Shown piece after piece: positions 32,483 to 41,727 of a DNA stretch of 64,000 nt (its first letter is position 1; every line of letters starts with the position of its first letter). Source of the DNA: Thalassotalea nanhaiensis (GTDB lineage: Bacteria > Pseudomonadota > Gammaproteobacteria > Enterobacterales > Alteromonadaceae); assembly GCF_031583575.1 (NCBI RefSeq), contig NZ_CP134146.1, positions 930,001 through 994,000 of the forward strand. The letters run 5' to 3'. Position numbers and translations under genes: made by a program. The notes below the pieces were generated by a model that ran no database searches, was not told the DNA's origin, and worked only from the letters and a program-made list of their open reading frames with translations.

Positions 32483-35354
32483 ACCAACAAATAAACTGGT
32501 TTTTGTAGATGACACAAGACAACGAATAGAGCTGTACAGCCCAACAAAAATGCCTGAAGCAGGCAGTTTTTTGTGGAATAAACAAATGATGGTGCAATTT
32601 AATTGTCGTGGTTATGCTGTTGGACAGTTTATGCAACCAGAGCCAAGTAAATACGCTTATGCCCCAAATTTGGAAGCTAAAACCTTTATGCAGCCAGAGC
32701 ATGCGTATTATGCAAATCATCCGGGTCGATTTTTTTATATTAAAGATGAAGATACTGGTGAAGTATTTTCAGCACCTTTTGCTCCTGCCAAAATGTCTCT
32801 CGATTATTTTTGTTTTTCGGCTGGTCAACATGACATTAGTTGGCACATCGAAGCGCTGAATATTTCCGTTAAAATCACGGTAAGCCTTAGTGAATCTGAT
32901 GCGATTGAAATGTGGGAATTAACGGTAAGCAACTTAGACAGTAAAGCTCGAAACGTAAGTATTTACCCTTATTTTACTGTTGGTTATATGTCATGGATGA
33001 ATCAATCAGCAGATTTTCTGCCTGAATTAAATGCCATTGTAGCGACTTGTATCAGCCCATACCAAAAGGTTGAAGAATACTTTGAACGAACAAATTTAAA
33101 AGATAAAACTTATTTAATCGCTGATACCAAGCCTACATCATGGTGCTGTAATCAGAAGGTGTTTGAGGGCAATAGCGACGTATCTTTTCCTGAAGGTATA
33201 AAAGCAGAGACATTAGAGCAAATTAATTCATTGTACGAAGTACCTGCCGCGGTGATGCAATATCAAGAAAGTTTCAAAGCTAAGCAAAGTAAGAGTTATC
33301 GCTTTTTATTTGGGCCTGCAGAACATAACCAACAAATTGCTGATATAAGGGATAAATACTTTGGTACATCAAACTTGTTCGAGCAAGAAAAACATAATTA
33401 TGAACAATATATAAAGCAAAGCTCTGGACCAATAAATATTGAATCTGGCGATACGGTTTTCGATCAGTTTGTCAATTATTGGCTGCCCAGACAGGTGTTT
33501 TATCATGGTGATGTAAACCGCTTAACAACCGATCCGCAAACTCGTAATTATTTACAAGATAATCTGGGCATGAGCTATATTTCGCCTCAAACAGCTCGTC
33601 AGGCATTCATTACTGCATTAAGCCAACAAAATCAGACAGGAGAGATGCCAGATGGTATTTTGATCCACCCTGATGCCAGCTTAAAATACATTAATCAAGT
33701 GCCACATACCGATCATTGTGTATGGCTGCCAATTTGCATTCAAGCATATTTAAATGAAACCAATGACATTAGCTTATTAGATGAATTAGTGCCCTTTGCT
33801 GATAATAAAAGTACCCAAACCATTAAACAGCATATTGAGCTGGCGTTAGACTGGTTAGTCGCCTCATGTGATGAACGAGGGCTTAGTTATATTGCTCAGG
33901 GGGATTGGTGCGACCCGATGAATATGGTTGGCTATAAAGGTAAAGGAGTATCTACTTGGCTTACCTTAGCAAGCGCTTATGCGATAAATACTTGGGTTGA
34001 TGTTTGTGCTGACTATCAAATTGACATCAATCTAAAATACAGTTTTTTTGCTGGTTTCCTTAATCAAGCGGTGAATAAACATTGTTGGGAAGGGCAGTGG
34101 TATAGCAGGGGGATCTCCGATGATAATATTAGCTTTGGCGTTGGCGATGACACAGAAGGGAGAATTTATCTTAATCCACAAAGTTGGGCAATACTTTCAG
34201 GAGCAGTTTCTACTGAGAATAAAGCTAAATTGCTTGCTCAAATAGAACTGCAATTAAACACTCCATTTGGCACAATGATGTTGGCGCCGAGTTATACCAA
34301 AATGCGCGAAAACGTTGGCAGGCTTACTCAAAAGTTTCCGGGCACCGCCGAAAACGGCTCTATCTATAACCATGCGGCAATTTTTTACGCATACAGTCTA
34401 TTTAAAATTGGCGAAGCTGAAAAAGCGTTTTCGGTAATGAGAAAAATGCTACCGGACGATAATTTTATCCAGCGTGGACAATTACCTAATTTTATTCCTA
34501 ATTATTATCGCGGGGCTTTTTATCAACACCCAAGAACTGCAGGGCGTTCAAGTCAGTTATTTAATACGGGGACAGTATCTTGGTTCTATCGCTGTGTGAT
34601 TGAAGGTATAGCAGGTCTGGTGGGCAACAAAGGCGATTTACTGATCAAGCCACAACTACCAAATCAATGGTCAAAATTAAACGTTATTCGAGCGTTTAAC
34701 GGGGCTACCTTTAATGTAGAAATTTTAAAAACAAAAAAAGTAAGCCAACAAACAGTCCACATCAACGGTAATTATGAAGCATCTAATCGTATTGCTAACA
34801 TTACCGCAGGTAAGACCTATCAAGTACAAGTGTTACTACCATTGCCACCAGAGCTGATCATTATAATGGGAGTTAGTGGTTGTGGTAAATCAACTATTGG
34901 CAGGCAAATTAGCAAACAGTGTAGTTATAAGTATTTTGAAGCAGATGATTTTCATTCTGAAGAGGCTATCGAATTAATGGCGCAGGGCATACCGCTAACA
35001 GATAAACAACGGGAACCCTGGATAGATGAAATGTGCACCTGCTTAGAAACAGAGTTTATTAAGAAAAATGATTGCGTGTTGGCATACTCTGGCCTTAGAG
35101 CAGAGCACCGGGAAAAATTTAGACAGCTGGGTTTTAATACCCGTTTTGTTTTTTTAGACGTGGATGAACAACAGTTACAGGTACGGTTGAAAAATAGACC
35201 CTCACATTTCTTTAAAGAGGAGTTACTTGCAAGCCAGTTTTCTGCCTTGCAACGTCCCAATGATGAGAGTGATGTTTTTGTTGTTGATGCTAATCACTCG
35301 CAAGCGTCTGTTTTAGGGCAGATTGTTTCTTATATTAAAAATGGAGAAGCATGA
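32475..35354 (+). CDS. Fusion: GH94 phosphorylase (probable cellobionic acid phosphorylase) plus gluconokinase
   Basis: 959 residues from ATG at 32475; a TTG at 32466 is rejected. Residues about 1-790 form a GH94 glycoside phosphorylase with a DWxD catalytic-acid signature, GDWCDPMNMVGYKGKG (Asp at about 477 and 480). The conserved TAENGSIYNHAAIF segment follows. Residues about 794-955 form a complete GntK-type gluconokinase: P-loop MGVSGCGKS (799-806), DDFHSEEAIELMAQGIPLTD, and SHFFKEELLASQFSALQRP. Phosphorolysis of cellobionate gives glucose-1-phosphate and gluconate, which the second domain would phosphorylate to 6-phosphogluconate. The GH94 subtype is inferred partly from the fusion itself. 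Confidence 0.82.
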   Translation: MYKPTNKLVFVDDTRQRIELYSPTKMPEAGSFLWNKQMMVQFNCRGYAVGQFMQPEPSKYAYAPNLEAKTFMQPEHAYYANHPGRFFYIKDEDTGEVFSAPFAPAKMSLDYFCFSAGQHDISWHIEALNISVKITVSLSESDAIEMWELTVSNLDSKARNVSIYPYFTVGYMSWMNQSADFLPELNAIVATCISPYQKVEEYFERTNLKDKTYLIADTKPTSWCCNQKVFEGNSDVSFPEGIKAETLEQINSLYEVPAAVMQYQESFKAKQSKSYRFLFGPAEHNQQIADIRDKYFGTSNLFEQEKHNYEQYIKQSSGPINIESGDTVFDQFVNYWLPRQVFYHGDVNRLTTDPQTRNYLQDNLGMSYISPQTARQAFITALSQQNQTGEMPDGILIHPDASLKYINQVPHTDHCVWLPICIQAYLNETNDISLLDELVPFADNKSTQTIKQHIELALDWLVASCDERGLSYIAQGDWCDPMNMVGYKGKGVSTWLTLASAYAINTWVDVCADYQIDINLKYSFFAGFLNQAVNKHCWEGQWYSRGISDDNISFGVGDDTEGRIYLNPQSWAILSGAVSTENKAKLLAQIELQLNTPFGTMMLAPSYTKMRENVGRLTQKFPGTAENGSIYNHAAIFYAYSLFKIGEAEKAFSVMRKMLPDDNFIQRGQLPNFIPNYYRGAFYQHPRTAGRSSQLFNTGTVSWFYRCVIEGIAGLVGNKGDLLIKPQLPNQWSKLNVIRAFNGATFNVEILKTKKVSQQTVHINGNYEASNRIANITAGKTYQVQVLLPLPPELIIIMGVSGCGKSTIGRQISKQCSYKYFEADDFHSEEAIELMAQGIPLTDKQREPWIDEMCTCLETEFIKKNDCVLAYSGLRAEHREKFRQLGFNTRFVFLDVDEQQLQVRLKNRPSHFFKEELLASQFSALQRPNDESDVFVVDANHSQASVLGQIVSYIKNGEA

Positions 35355-36115
35355 TGAAAGTACCGTCATTAAACCAAGTGATAGTTTTGTCAGGCTTATT
35401 TATTTCAACACTAGGTGTTGCTGACGAAAATCTAGTAAGTGTGAACAAAGCCGAATCTGCAATTGTGATTGATGGTGTTGCCACTGAACCAGCTTGGAAA
35501 AATGCCCCATGGTTAGCGTTAGATAAACATATTGTTGGGGAGTACCCTAGCTCTGATGACTTCTCTGGGCGGTATAAATTGCTTTGGGATGAACAGTATT
35601 TATATTTAATGGCTGAACTTAACGACGATGTATTGTTCGATCAATACGCAAACCCCACTGAAAAGTATTGGGATGATGACAGCTTAGAGGTTTTTATCGA
35701 TGAAGATGCCTCTGGTGGAAACCATCAATTTAGTTTTAATGCTTTTGCTTATCATGTCGCATTAGACAATCAAGTAGCTGATATAGGCCCCAATAATCCC
35801 GACGGCAGTACCAACTTCATTTTGCTTAATGAACATGTGCAAAGTAGGTGGCAGCGCAGCGAAACAAAGCCCTATTCGATTACCTGGGAGCTTGCCATAA
35901 GTTTATACGATGATAGTTTCAGCTTAACGGGTAAGCATACGCCAGTGACTTTATCGAAAGGTAAGGTGGTTGGTTTTATGTTGGCCTATTGTGATAATGA
36001 TGGCAGCAAGGTACGTGAACATTTTGTTGGCTCACATGATATTAAACCGAAAAATGGCGATAAAAACTTAGGTTATATCGATGCCAGCGTATTTGCTAAA
36101 GTTAAACTGCAATAA
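35351..36115 (+). CDS. CBM9-like carbohydrate-binding protein, secreted
   Basis: 254 residues with a signal peptide (about 1-24, ending GVAD). A single CBM9/DOMON-like beta-sandwich follows: IVIDGVATEPAWKNAPW, LLWDEQYLYLMAELNDD, WDDDSLEVFIDEDASGG and the C-terminal VVGFMLAYCDNDG. Such proteins bind sugar ends in the periplasm or outside. It overlaps the fusion gene by 4 bases (ATGA), so it is part of the same operon. A second ATG at 35354 is equally possible. Confidence 0.87.
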   Translation: MMKVPSLNQVIVLSGLFISTLGVADENLVSVNKAESAIVIDGVATEPAWKNAPWLALDKHIVGEYPSSDDFSGRYKLLWDEQYLYLMAELNDDVLFDQYANPTEKYWDDDSLEVFIDEDASGGNHQFSFNAFAYHVALDNQVADIGPNNPDGSTNFILLNEHVQSRWQRSETKPYSITWELAISLYDDSFSLTGKHTPVTLSKGKVVGFMLAYCDNDGSKVREHFVGSHDIKPKNGDKNLGYIDASVFAKVKLQ

Positions 36116-36156
36116 TCATTCATTTTATTTAACCGATTGAACATTGAGGTTGTTAG

Positions 36157-37527
36157 ATGAACGTATTTAAAAGTATCCTTTATTTTACTTTCCTCAATGC
36201 TATTTGGGCTTGCTCAGATCACAATGATACTCATCAATTAAAACCAACGGCTGAAACAATTGTCATTAAAAAGAGTGAATATAAGGAAAAGTTGCACGGT
36301 TTTTGGCTAGGGCAAAATATCGCCAATTGGACCGGATTAATTACTGAAATGGATAAAGTCGGCACACCTGATACTATGCCATTTTATACCGATACTGACT
36401 GGGGAAGAAAAGATTTACCGGCAATATGGGGTGAGGGAGTGCCCCATTCAGATATTATTGATTTTTACTTTCAACAAGAAGGTAAACCATGGGGGGCTGA
36501 CGACGATACAGATATAGAGTATATGTATCAGTATTTACATGAACAGCACAAGACTAGTTTGCTCAGTGCAGAGCAGATACGAAAGGGCTGGTTAACACAT
36601 ATCTATTCTGAAACAGATGCTCCACTTTTTAAAAAGTTTGCTGACTCAAAACCGATGCAAGAAAACTTTTTATGGGAATCAAATCAACAAGCTAGGATTT
36701 TAATGGAGCAAGGCATGCTACCGCCTCATACTAGCGAACCTGAAAATAATAACAAATATATGATGATAGATGCGCAATTAACAACCGAGGTTTTTGGCTT
36801 GTTAGCACCTGCGAGAGCTGATGTGGCATTAAAAATTGCTCATTTGCCAATAAGAACATCTGCTAAATATGATGCTCAGTTGGCCGCAGAATTTTATGTT
36901 GTTATGCATTCTTTGGCTGCTAATGTTGATAATCGTCAATCGATGAAAACGCAAACTCAATGGCTTGCTAAGCAAGCAAGACAATATTTGCCAGACTCCT
37001 CTGTTGTTGCAAAAATGTATGACTTTATTAAAGAATCATATGACACCAACCCAGATAAAAATAACTGGGAAAAAACCCGCGACGCTGTTTACTTACGTTA
37101 TCAAATAGAAAAACTTGATGGATATAATTATAAAGACCCATTCGAGTCTGGAATTAATTTTGCGGCAAGTTTAGTGAGCCTTTTCTATGGTGAAGGTGAT
37201 ATAAAGCGTACGATTCAAATTGGTACTTTAGTTGGTTGGGATTCTGATAACCCAACGGCAACTTGGGGCGGATTATTAGGGTTTATGATAGGTAAAAAAA
37301 GTGTTGAAAAAGCATTCGAACAATATCATTTGTCAGATACGTATTGGATACACAGAACACGGCGTAACTTTAAGGATAGAACGCCAAACATAGACGGTGA
37401 AGATACCCTTCATGGTATGGCTGATCGAGGTTTAAGTATTGTTGACCGTGTTGTTATAGAGCAAATGAACGGAAAACTAAATGATGCAGGCGATGCATGG
37501 GAAATACCGCTACATCAGCCTGATTAA
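36157..37527 (+). CDS. ADP-ribosylglycohydrolase-fold lipoprotein
   Basis: 456 residues. A short signal peptide ends in a lipobox-like NAIWAC (Cys 19), so the protein is probably lipidated and periplasmic. The body shows ADP-ribosylglycohydrolase hallmarks: FWLGQNIANWTG, the acidic metal motif WGADDDTDIEY, and near the end VGWDSDNPTATWGGLLGFMIG. Exported members in sugar loci cannot reach cytoplasmic ADP-ribosyl proteins, so a glycan substrate is more likely. Last gene of the operon, 41 bases after the CBM9 gene. Confidence 0.85.
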   Translation: MNVFKSILYFTFLNAIWACSDHNDTHQLKPTAETIVIKKSEYKEKLHGFWLGQNIANWTGLITEMDKVGTPDTMPFYTDTDWGRKDLPAIWGEGVPHSDIIDFYFQQEGKPWGADDDTDIEYMYQYLHEQHKTSLLSAEQIRKGWLTHIYSETDAPLFKKFADSKPMQENFLWESNQQARILMEQGMLPPHTSEPENNNKYMMIDAQLTTEVFGLLAPARADVALKIAHLPIRTSAKYDAQLAAEFYVVMHSLAANVDNRQSMKTQTQWLAKQARQYLPDSSVVAKMYDFIKESYDTNPDKNNWEKTRDAVYLRYQIEKLDGYNYKDPFESGINFAASLVSLFYGEGDIKRTIQIGTLVGWDSDNPTATWGGLLGFMIGKKSVEKAFEQYHLSDTYWIHRTRRNFKDRTPNIDGEDTLHGMADRGLSIVDRVVIEQMNGKLNDAGDAWEIPLHQPD

Positions 37528-37569
37528 ACACATTTATAATAAATATGGTATTTGCTTTTAAATAACAAA

Positions 37570-38565
37570 TTACTTGGTAGCGATAGAGTTTCGAGTTATG
37601 AGTTTTGGCTCAAACACATTTTGAATAGCAATATCATCTTGTTTATAAACGTTTTTCAATATGATATCAGTTGCCATCTTACCCATTAAATATGCCGAGT
37701 TATCTATGGTGGTTAGCTCAGGATATAAATAGCTGGCAAACATGTTGTTATCAAATCCAACGATAGATAAGTCTTTAGGTAAATTTAAGCCTTGCTTTCT
37801 AGCTGCTTTCATCGCACCTGATGCCATTTCATCGTTACCACATGCAATCGCTGTAAACTTTGTCGGCGCGGCGGTTAGCTCGTTATAGCCTTCAAAACCA
37901 GTACCTTCATTAAAATCACCTTGATAAAAAAGATCATTTTGATAGGTAATGTCATGTTCGGCAAGTGCTCGTTGGTGACCTACAAGGCGATCATGAGAGT
38001 CAACTTTCCAGTCTGGACCAGAAATATAGGCAATATCTTTATGCCCTTTTTCTATCAATGCTTTTGTCGCTAAATAACCACCTAGTTCGTTATTTAAACT
38101 GATGCAGTTTTGGGCCATTTCATCAACTTTTCGGTTAACAAGTACTGTAGGAATAGTTTTAGAAATACTAACAAGGTAATCATCATCCACTGAGTCTGTT
38201 AGTAAAATTAACGCATCGCATTTTCGACTAATTAAAAACTCAATGGCACTTTTTTCTTGAGCTTCATCACTATGGCCGGTGGTAATAATAATGTGTTTGT
38301 TGGCTAAGCGCAGTTCGTTTTCAATACCGTCCATAATGAATCCGAAGAAGCCACCATGTAATTCTGAAACTAACACACCAACACTGTTGGTACGGTTAGA
38401 TGCTAACGACTGCGCAATTGAGTTAGGACGGTAACCTAACTCATCCATGGCCTGTAATACTTTAGTTCGTGTTTTTTCACTTACCTTTGCATTGTTATTC
38501 ATTACTCGCGAAACTGTTGCAAGTGACACACCTGCTAATTCCGAGACTTCATAAATTGTGGCCAT
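37570..38565 (-). CDS. LacI-family transcriptional regulator
   Basis: 331 residues. N-terminal HTH (about 1-50; TIYEVSELAGVSLATVSRVMNNNAKVSEKTR), hinge helix (RPNSIAQSLASNRTNSVGVLV), then a periplasmic-binding-protein-like sensor domain (IACGNDEMASGAMKAARKQG, DLSIVGFDNN). It very likely binds the three TGxAAGCGCTTACA palindromes at 31.06, 41.53 and 41.59 kb. It converges with the ADP-ribosylglycohydrolase gene and is followed on the same strand by the second GPH transporter. No such palindrome is seen upstream of its own start. Confidence 0.93.
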   Translation of the reverse strand: MATIYEVSELAGVSLATVSRVMNNNAKVSEKTRTKVLQAMDELGYRPNSIAQSLASNRTNSVGVLVSELHGGFFGFIMDGIENELRLANKHIIITTGHSDEAQEKSAIEFLISRKCDALILLTDSVDDDYLVSISKTIPTVLVNRKVDEMAQNCISLNNELGGYLATKALIEKGHKDIAYISGPDWKVDSHDRLVGHQRALAEHDITYQNDLFYQGDFNEGTGFEGYNELTAAPTKFTAIACGNDEMASGAMKAARKQGLNLPKDLSIVGFDNNMFASYLYPELTTIDNSAYLMGKMATDIILKNVYKQDDIAIQNVFEPKLITRNSIATK

Positions 38566-38653
38566 TTAACGCTATTCCTTAGAGTTATTAAATAATTATT
38601 AGAAAAACTACAACCTTATTTTTGTTCGACACTGTACCATGTTTGCTGCCAAA

Positions 38654-39982
38654 TTAACTAGTGGCCTGGTTAAGTTGCTGATGTATATCCGCAACTTTTT
38701 TGTCATCCAAAATATACCAGCGCATAATGAATGCAACCAATAGTGACCCTATTGCAGGAAATAAAGTAAACGATAGCAATATGCCTTGTTTAGTTTCTTC
38801 CGTTTGTTCCATATCTGCTTGGTAGCCATAATATGCAAGTGCCCAGCCTGCGAGTGCCCCACCAAGTGCTAAACCTAGTTTTATAAAGAACACTACTGAC
38901 GAGTAGACAATACCGGTAATTCTAACGCCGGTTTTCCATTGGCCATAATCAATGGTGTCGGCCATTTTAGCCCATAATAATGGAGTCGCCATCTCAAGGA
39001 AAAAGCGCCATAAGAAAAACACCACAAATGCCAAGGTGATTTGCTCGCTACCAATAAAGTAACTCAAGGCACAAATTATTGCGGCAATGGTTTGTAAGGT
39101 TATGTAGGCCTTAATTTTACAGACTTTTTTGGCTAACGGTTGAGCAATAGCAACACCTGCGATACTACCAATCATCCCTAAAGTGATAAAAGCAGACACT
39201 AAATCTTCACGCCCAAGAAAATATTTTACGTAATAAACAGATAACGAAAAACGCAATATTTGCCCGGTTAGTAAAGACACTGCAGCTAAACATAAAACAC
39301 GCCATTGATCATTTTGCCAAAGTGATTTGAAGTCTTCTTTAAAGCTTGATTTTTGACTAATCGGTGTGACGATACGTTCTTTAGTTCCGGCGAAACAGAG
39401 TAAAAACATAATGACGCCCATGATGCTCATTACGATCATGGTGTATTGATAGCCTTTGGCATTGTCGCCATTACCAAAGTACTCTACCATTGGCATAGTA
39501 CATGCGGCGATAAACGCTCCACCCAACATGGCAAAAATAAAACGATAAGTTTGTACCGTAACTCGCTCTTTAGGATCGGCAGTAAGCACACCACCTAAAG
39601 CCGAGTAAGGGATATTAATAGCAGTGTAAACCATCATTAATAATGTGTAGGTTACAAATGCATATATTAAACGACCACTTTCTGAAAAATCAGGTGTGGT
39701 AAAGGCAAGTACACTAATTAAACCAAACGGAAGAGCCAGCCATACTAGGTAAGGGCGAAACTGACCATACTTTGTGCGCGTTCTGTCGGCAACAGCGCCC
39801 ATTAATGGATCTGTTATAGCATCAACAACACGTACCAATAAAAACATGGTACCAACGGCAGCAGGGGCCAAGCCTACAACATCGGTATAATAAACCAATA
39901 AAAACATCATTACCGTTTGCCAAATAATATTACTGGCGGTGTCACCTAATCCATAAGCAACTTTTTCTTTTACTGATAGCAT
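38654..39982 (-). CDS. Second MFS GPH-type sugar:cation symporter
   Basis: 442 residues with about 12 TM helices. Same family as the transporter at 31.1 kb (SVKEKVAYGLGDTASNIIWQTVMMFLLVYYTDVVG, DAITDPLMGAVADRTRTKYGQFRPYLVW, DTIDYGQWKTGVRITGIVY), but clearly diverged. It lies just downstream of the GH1 beta-glucosidase gene on the same strand, with 47 bases between them. It probably imports a beta-glucoside for that enzyme. Confidence 0.9.
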   Translation of the reverse strand: MLSVKEKVAYGLGDTASNIIWQTVMMFLLVYYTDVVGLAPAAVGTMFLLVRVVDAITDPLMGAVADRTRTKYGQFRPYLVWLALPFGLISVLAFTTPDFSESGRLIYAFVTYTLLMMVYTAINIPYSALGGVLTADPKERVTVQTYRFIFAMLGGAFIAACTMPMVEYFGNGDNAKGYQYTMIVMSIMGVIMFLLCFAGTKERIVTPISQKSSFKEDFKSLWQNDQWRVLCLAAVSLLTGQILRFSLSVYYVKYFLGREDLVSAFITLGMIGSIAGVAIAQPLAKKVCKIKAYITLQTIAAIICALSYFIGSEQITLAFVVFFLWRFFLEMATPLLWAKMADTIDYGQWKTGVRITGIVYSSVVFFIKLGLALGGALAGWALAYYGYQADMEQTEETKQGILLSFTLFPAIGSLLVAFIMRWYILDDKKVADIHQQLNQATS

Positions 39983-40029
39983 TTCAGCCCCTTTGTATTT
40001 TAATTATTATATGTTTTATACCAAGCTGG

Positions 40030-41361
40030 TTACGATCTTTGCGCAAGTAGGTCGCTGTATGCTTGACCGCTTGCCTTCACAGTACGCTGCTGAGTTTCAT
40101 AATCTACATAGACTATACCAAAACGTTTACTGTAGCCTAGAGCCCATTCAAAATTATCCATTAAACTCCAAGCAAAATAACCTTTTACGTTAACGCCTTG
40201 TTCTATGGCGTCATGCAATGCATTTAAATGTTGTTGGTAATATGCAATGCGGTTTTGATCGTCGACCTGCTCGTTTTCAATGGTGTCAGGCATAGCACAA
40301 CCATTTTCAGTGATATAAATAGGCGGCAGCTGATATTTTTCATTTAAACTGGTTAACAACTCAGTAAACGCTTGCGGGTATATTTCCCAGCCCATATCTG
40401 TAAGGGGAACATTCTCTGGCGGAATAACCATAAATGGTTCAACTGCATCTGCTTTAAACACTTCTCTGGTATAAAAGTTAACGCCTAAGAAGTCCATTTT
40501 TTTACAAATGATGTCCATATCTCCGTCAACGATGTCAGGCTTATGAGCATCGTCTAGCAAATCAATAGTATCAGGATAACGGCCATCAAATAACGGCTTG
40601 ATATACCATTGATTGTTATAATCGTCAGCAAATTTAGTTGCCGCTAGATCTTCTGGAGAGTCAGTTGCAGGGTAAGCAGGAGTAAAGTTTAAAACGATAC
40701 CATTCATGCTGTCAGGGCTATATTTATTAAGCACATCCATGGCTAAACCATGAGCAAGTAAAATATGATGAGCAGCCTTACGGCCATATTCTTTACCAAC
40801 TTTTCCCGGTGCATGAACACCAACTTCATAACCTAGATATGCACTACAAAATGGTTCGTTAAATGTAGCGTAGGAATGTACTCGGTTACCTAATGCTGTT
40901 GTTACCAACTTGGCATACTCAGCAAACTTATAGGCTGTTTCTCTGTTTAGCCAACCACCGGTATCTTCTAAATATTGAGGTAAATCCCAATGATAAAGCG
41001 TTACAAAAGGTTTAATGCCTTTGGCATTAAGGCCATCTAATAATTTAATATAAAAATCTAAGCCTTGTTGGTTAGCGCTACCATCTTGATTCATAACTCT
41101 TGGCCAAGAGATAGATAATCGATATGCATCAACGCCTAACTTGTCAATAAGCTCTATATCTTGTTGCCATAAATTGTAATGATCACAAGCAATGCTGCCA
41201 TCACTTTTGTCTGAAATTGTGCCTTCTTTTTGGCAGAAGGTGTCCCAAATACATGGCAATCGAGAATTAATGCCTCCCTCTATCTGAAAAGATGCAGTAG
41301 CAACACCATAGAGAAAATTTTTGCTTAGCATTTTTGAGCGTTGTGGTAACGAGATTTTCAT
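40030..41361 (-). CDS. GH1 family beta-glucosidase
   Basis: About 443 residues from ATG at 41361; an in-frame TTG at 41373 would add four. No signal peptide, so cytoplasmic. GH1 features: N-terminal FLYGVATASFQIEGG, acid/base Glu in YATFNEPFCSAYLG (about 170), nucleophile Glu in IYITENGCAMP (about 352), and the WSLMDNFEWALGYSKRFGIVYVDY end. It hydrolyses cellobiose-type beta-glucosides to glucose. Two LacI-type palindromes lie in the upstream divergent region. Confidence 0.95.
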   Translation of the reverse strand: MKISLPQRSKMLSKNFLYGVATASFQIEGGINSRLPCIWDTFCQKEGTISDKSDGSIACDHYNLWQQDIELIDKLGVDAYRLSISWPRVMNQDGSANQQGLDFYIKLLDGLNAKGIKPFVTLYHWDLPQYLEDTGGWLNRETAYKFAEYAKLVTTALGNRVHSYATFNEPFCSAYLGYEVGVHAPGKVGKEYGRKAAHHILLAHGLAMDVLNKYSPDSMNGIVLNFTPAYPATDSPEDLAATKFADDYNNQWYIKPLFDGRYPDTIDLLDDAHKPDIVDGDMDIICKKMDFLGVNFYTREVFKADAVEPFMVIPPENVPLTDMGWEIYPQAFTELLTSLNEKYQLPPIYITENGCAMPDTIENEQVDDQNRIAYYQQHLNALHDAIEQGVNVKGYFAWSLMDNFEWALGYSKRFGIVYVDYETQQRTVKASGQAYSDLLAQRS

Positions 41362-41528
41362 ATCAGACGACAAGTCCTGTTTTAATTTATTATAAATTAT
41401 TCCTAGACCATCAAACCTGTAAACAGTCTAGGAATATTAGCGTCTTACGGCTCAACAGTAGCTAGGTAAATGCTAGCTAGGTACGTAAGTTTATTATTGT
41501 TGTCATTCTTATTATTGTTATATAACTC

Positions 41529-41544
41529 ATGAAAGCGCTTACAT
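41529..41544. promoter_or_regulatory. LacI-family operator copy 2
   Basis: ATGAAAGCGCTTACAT, one base different from the perfect palindrome at 31058. It lies 168 bases upstream of the GH1 start. Confidence 0.75.
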
Positions 41545-41588
41545 TATCTTGTTAAAAAAAATTGCTATTGAGCAATTTTGTGGTATAA

Positions 41589-41604
41589 ATGAAAGCGCTT
41601 ACAT
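41589..41604. promoter_or_regulatory. LacI-family operator copy 3
   Basis: ATGAAAGCGCTTACAT, identical to copy 2 and exactly 60 bases from it. It lies 124 bases upstream of the glucose-type transporter ATG. The paired sites could support looping or separate control of the two directions. Confidence 0.75.
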
Positions 41605-41727
41605 GTTTGAGGTTAACGTTAAAATAACAAAAGGTCAACATTTAACCGCAAACAAACGCTAAAAACTGGGTAAACATCTTTTTTACCTTATATTTGAGAC
41701 CCAAGCAGAGGTTACAGAGGAAACATT

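Larger units (their letters stand above)
41362..41727. promoter_or_regulatory. Divergent promoter region of the beta-glucosidase and glucose-type transporter genes
   Basis: About 365 bases with no gene. It holds two LacI-type operators 60 bases apart (listed separately), a TTAACGTTAA palindrome at about 41613, and an ATTGC..GCAAT hairpin near 41561-41576. The transporter start is preceded by AGAGGAAAC. Confidence 0.7.
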
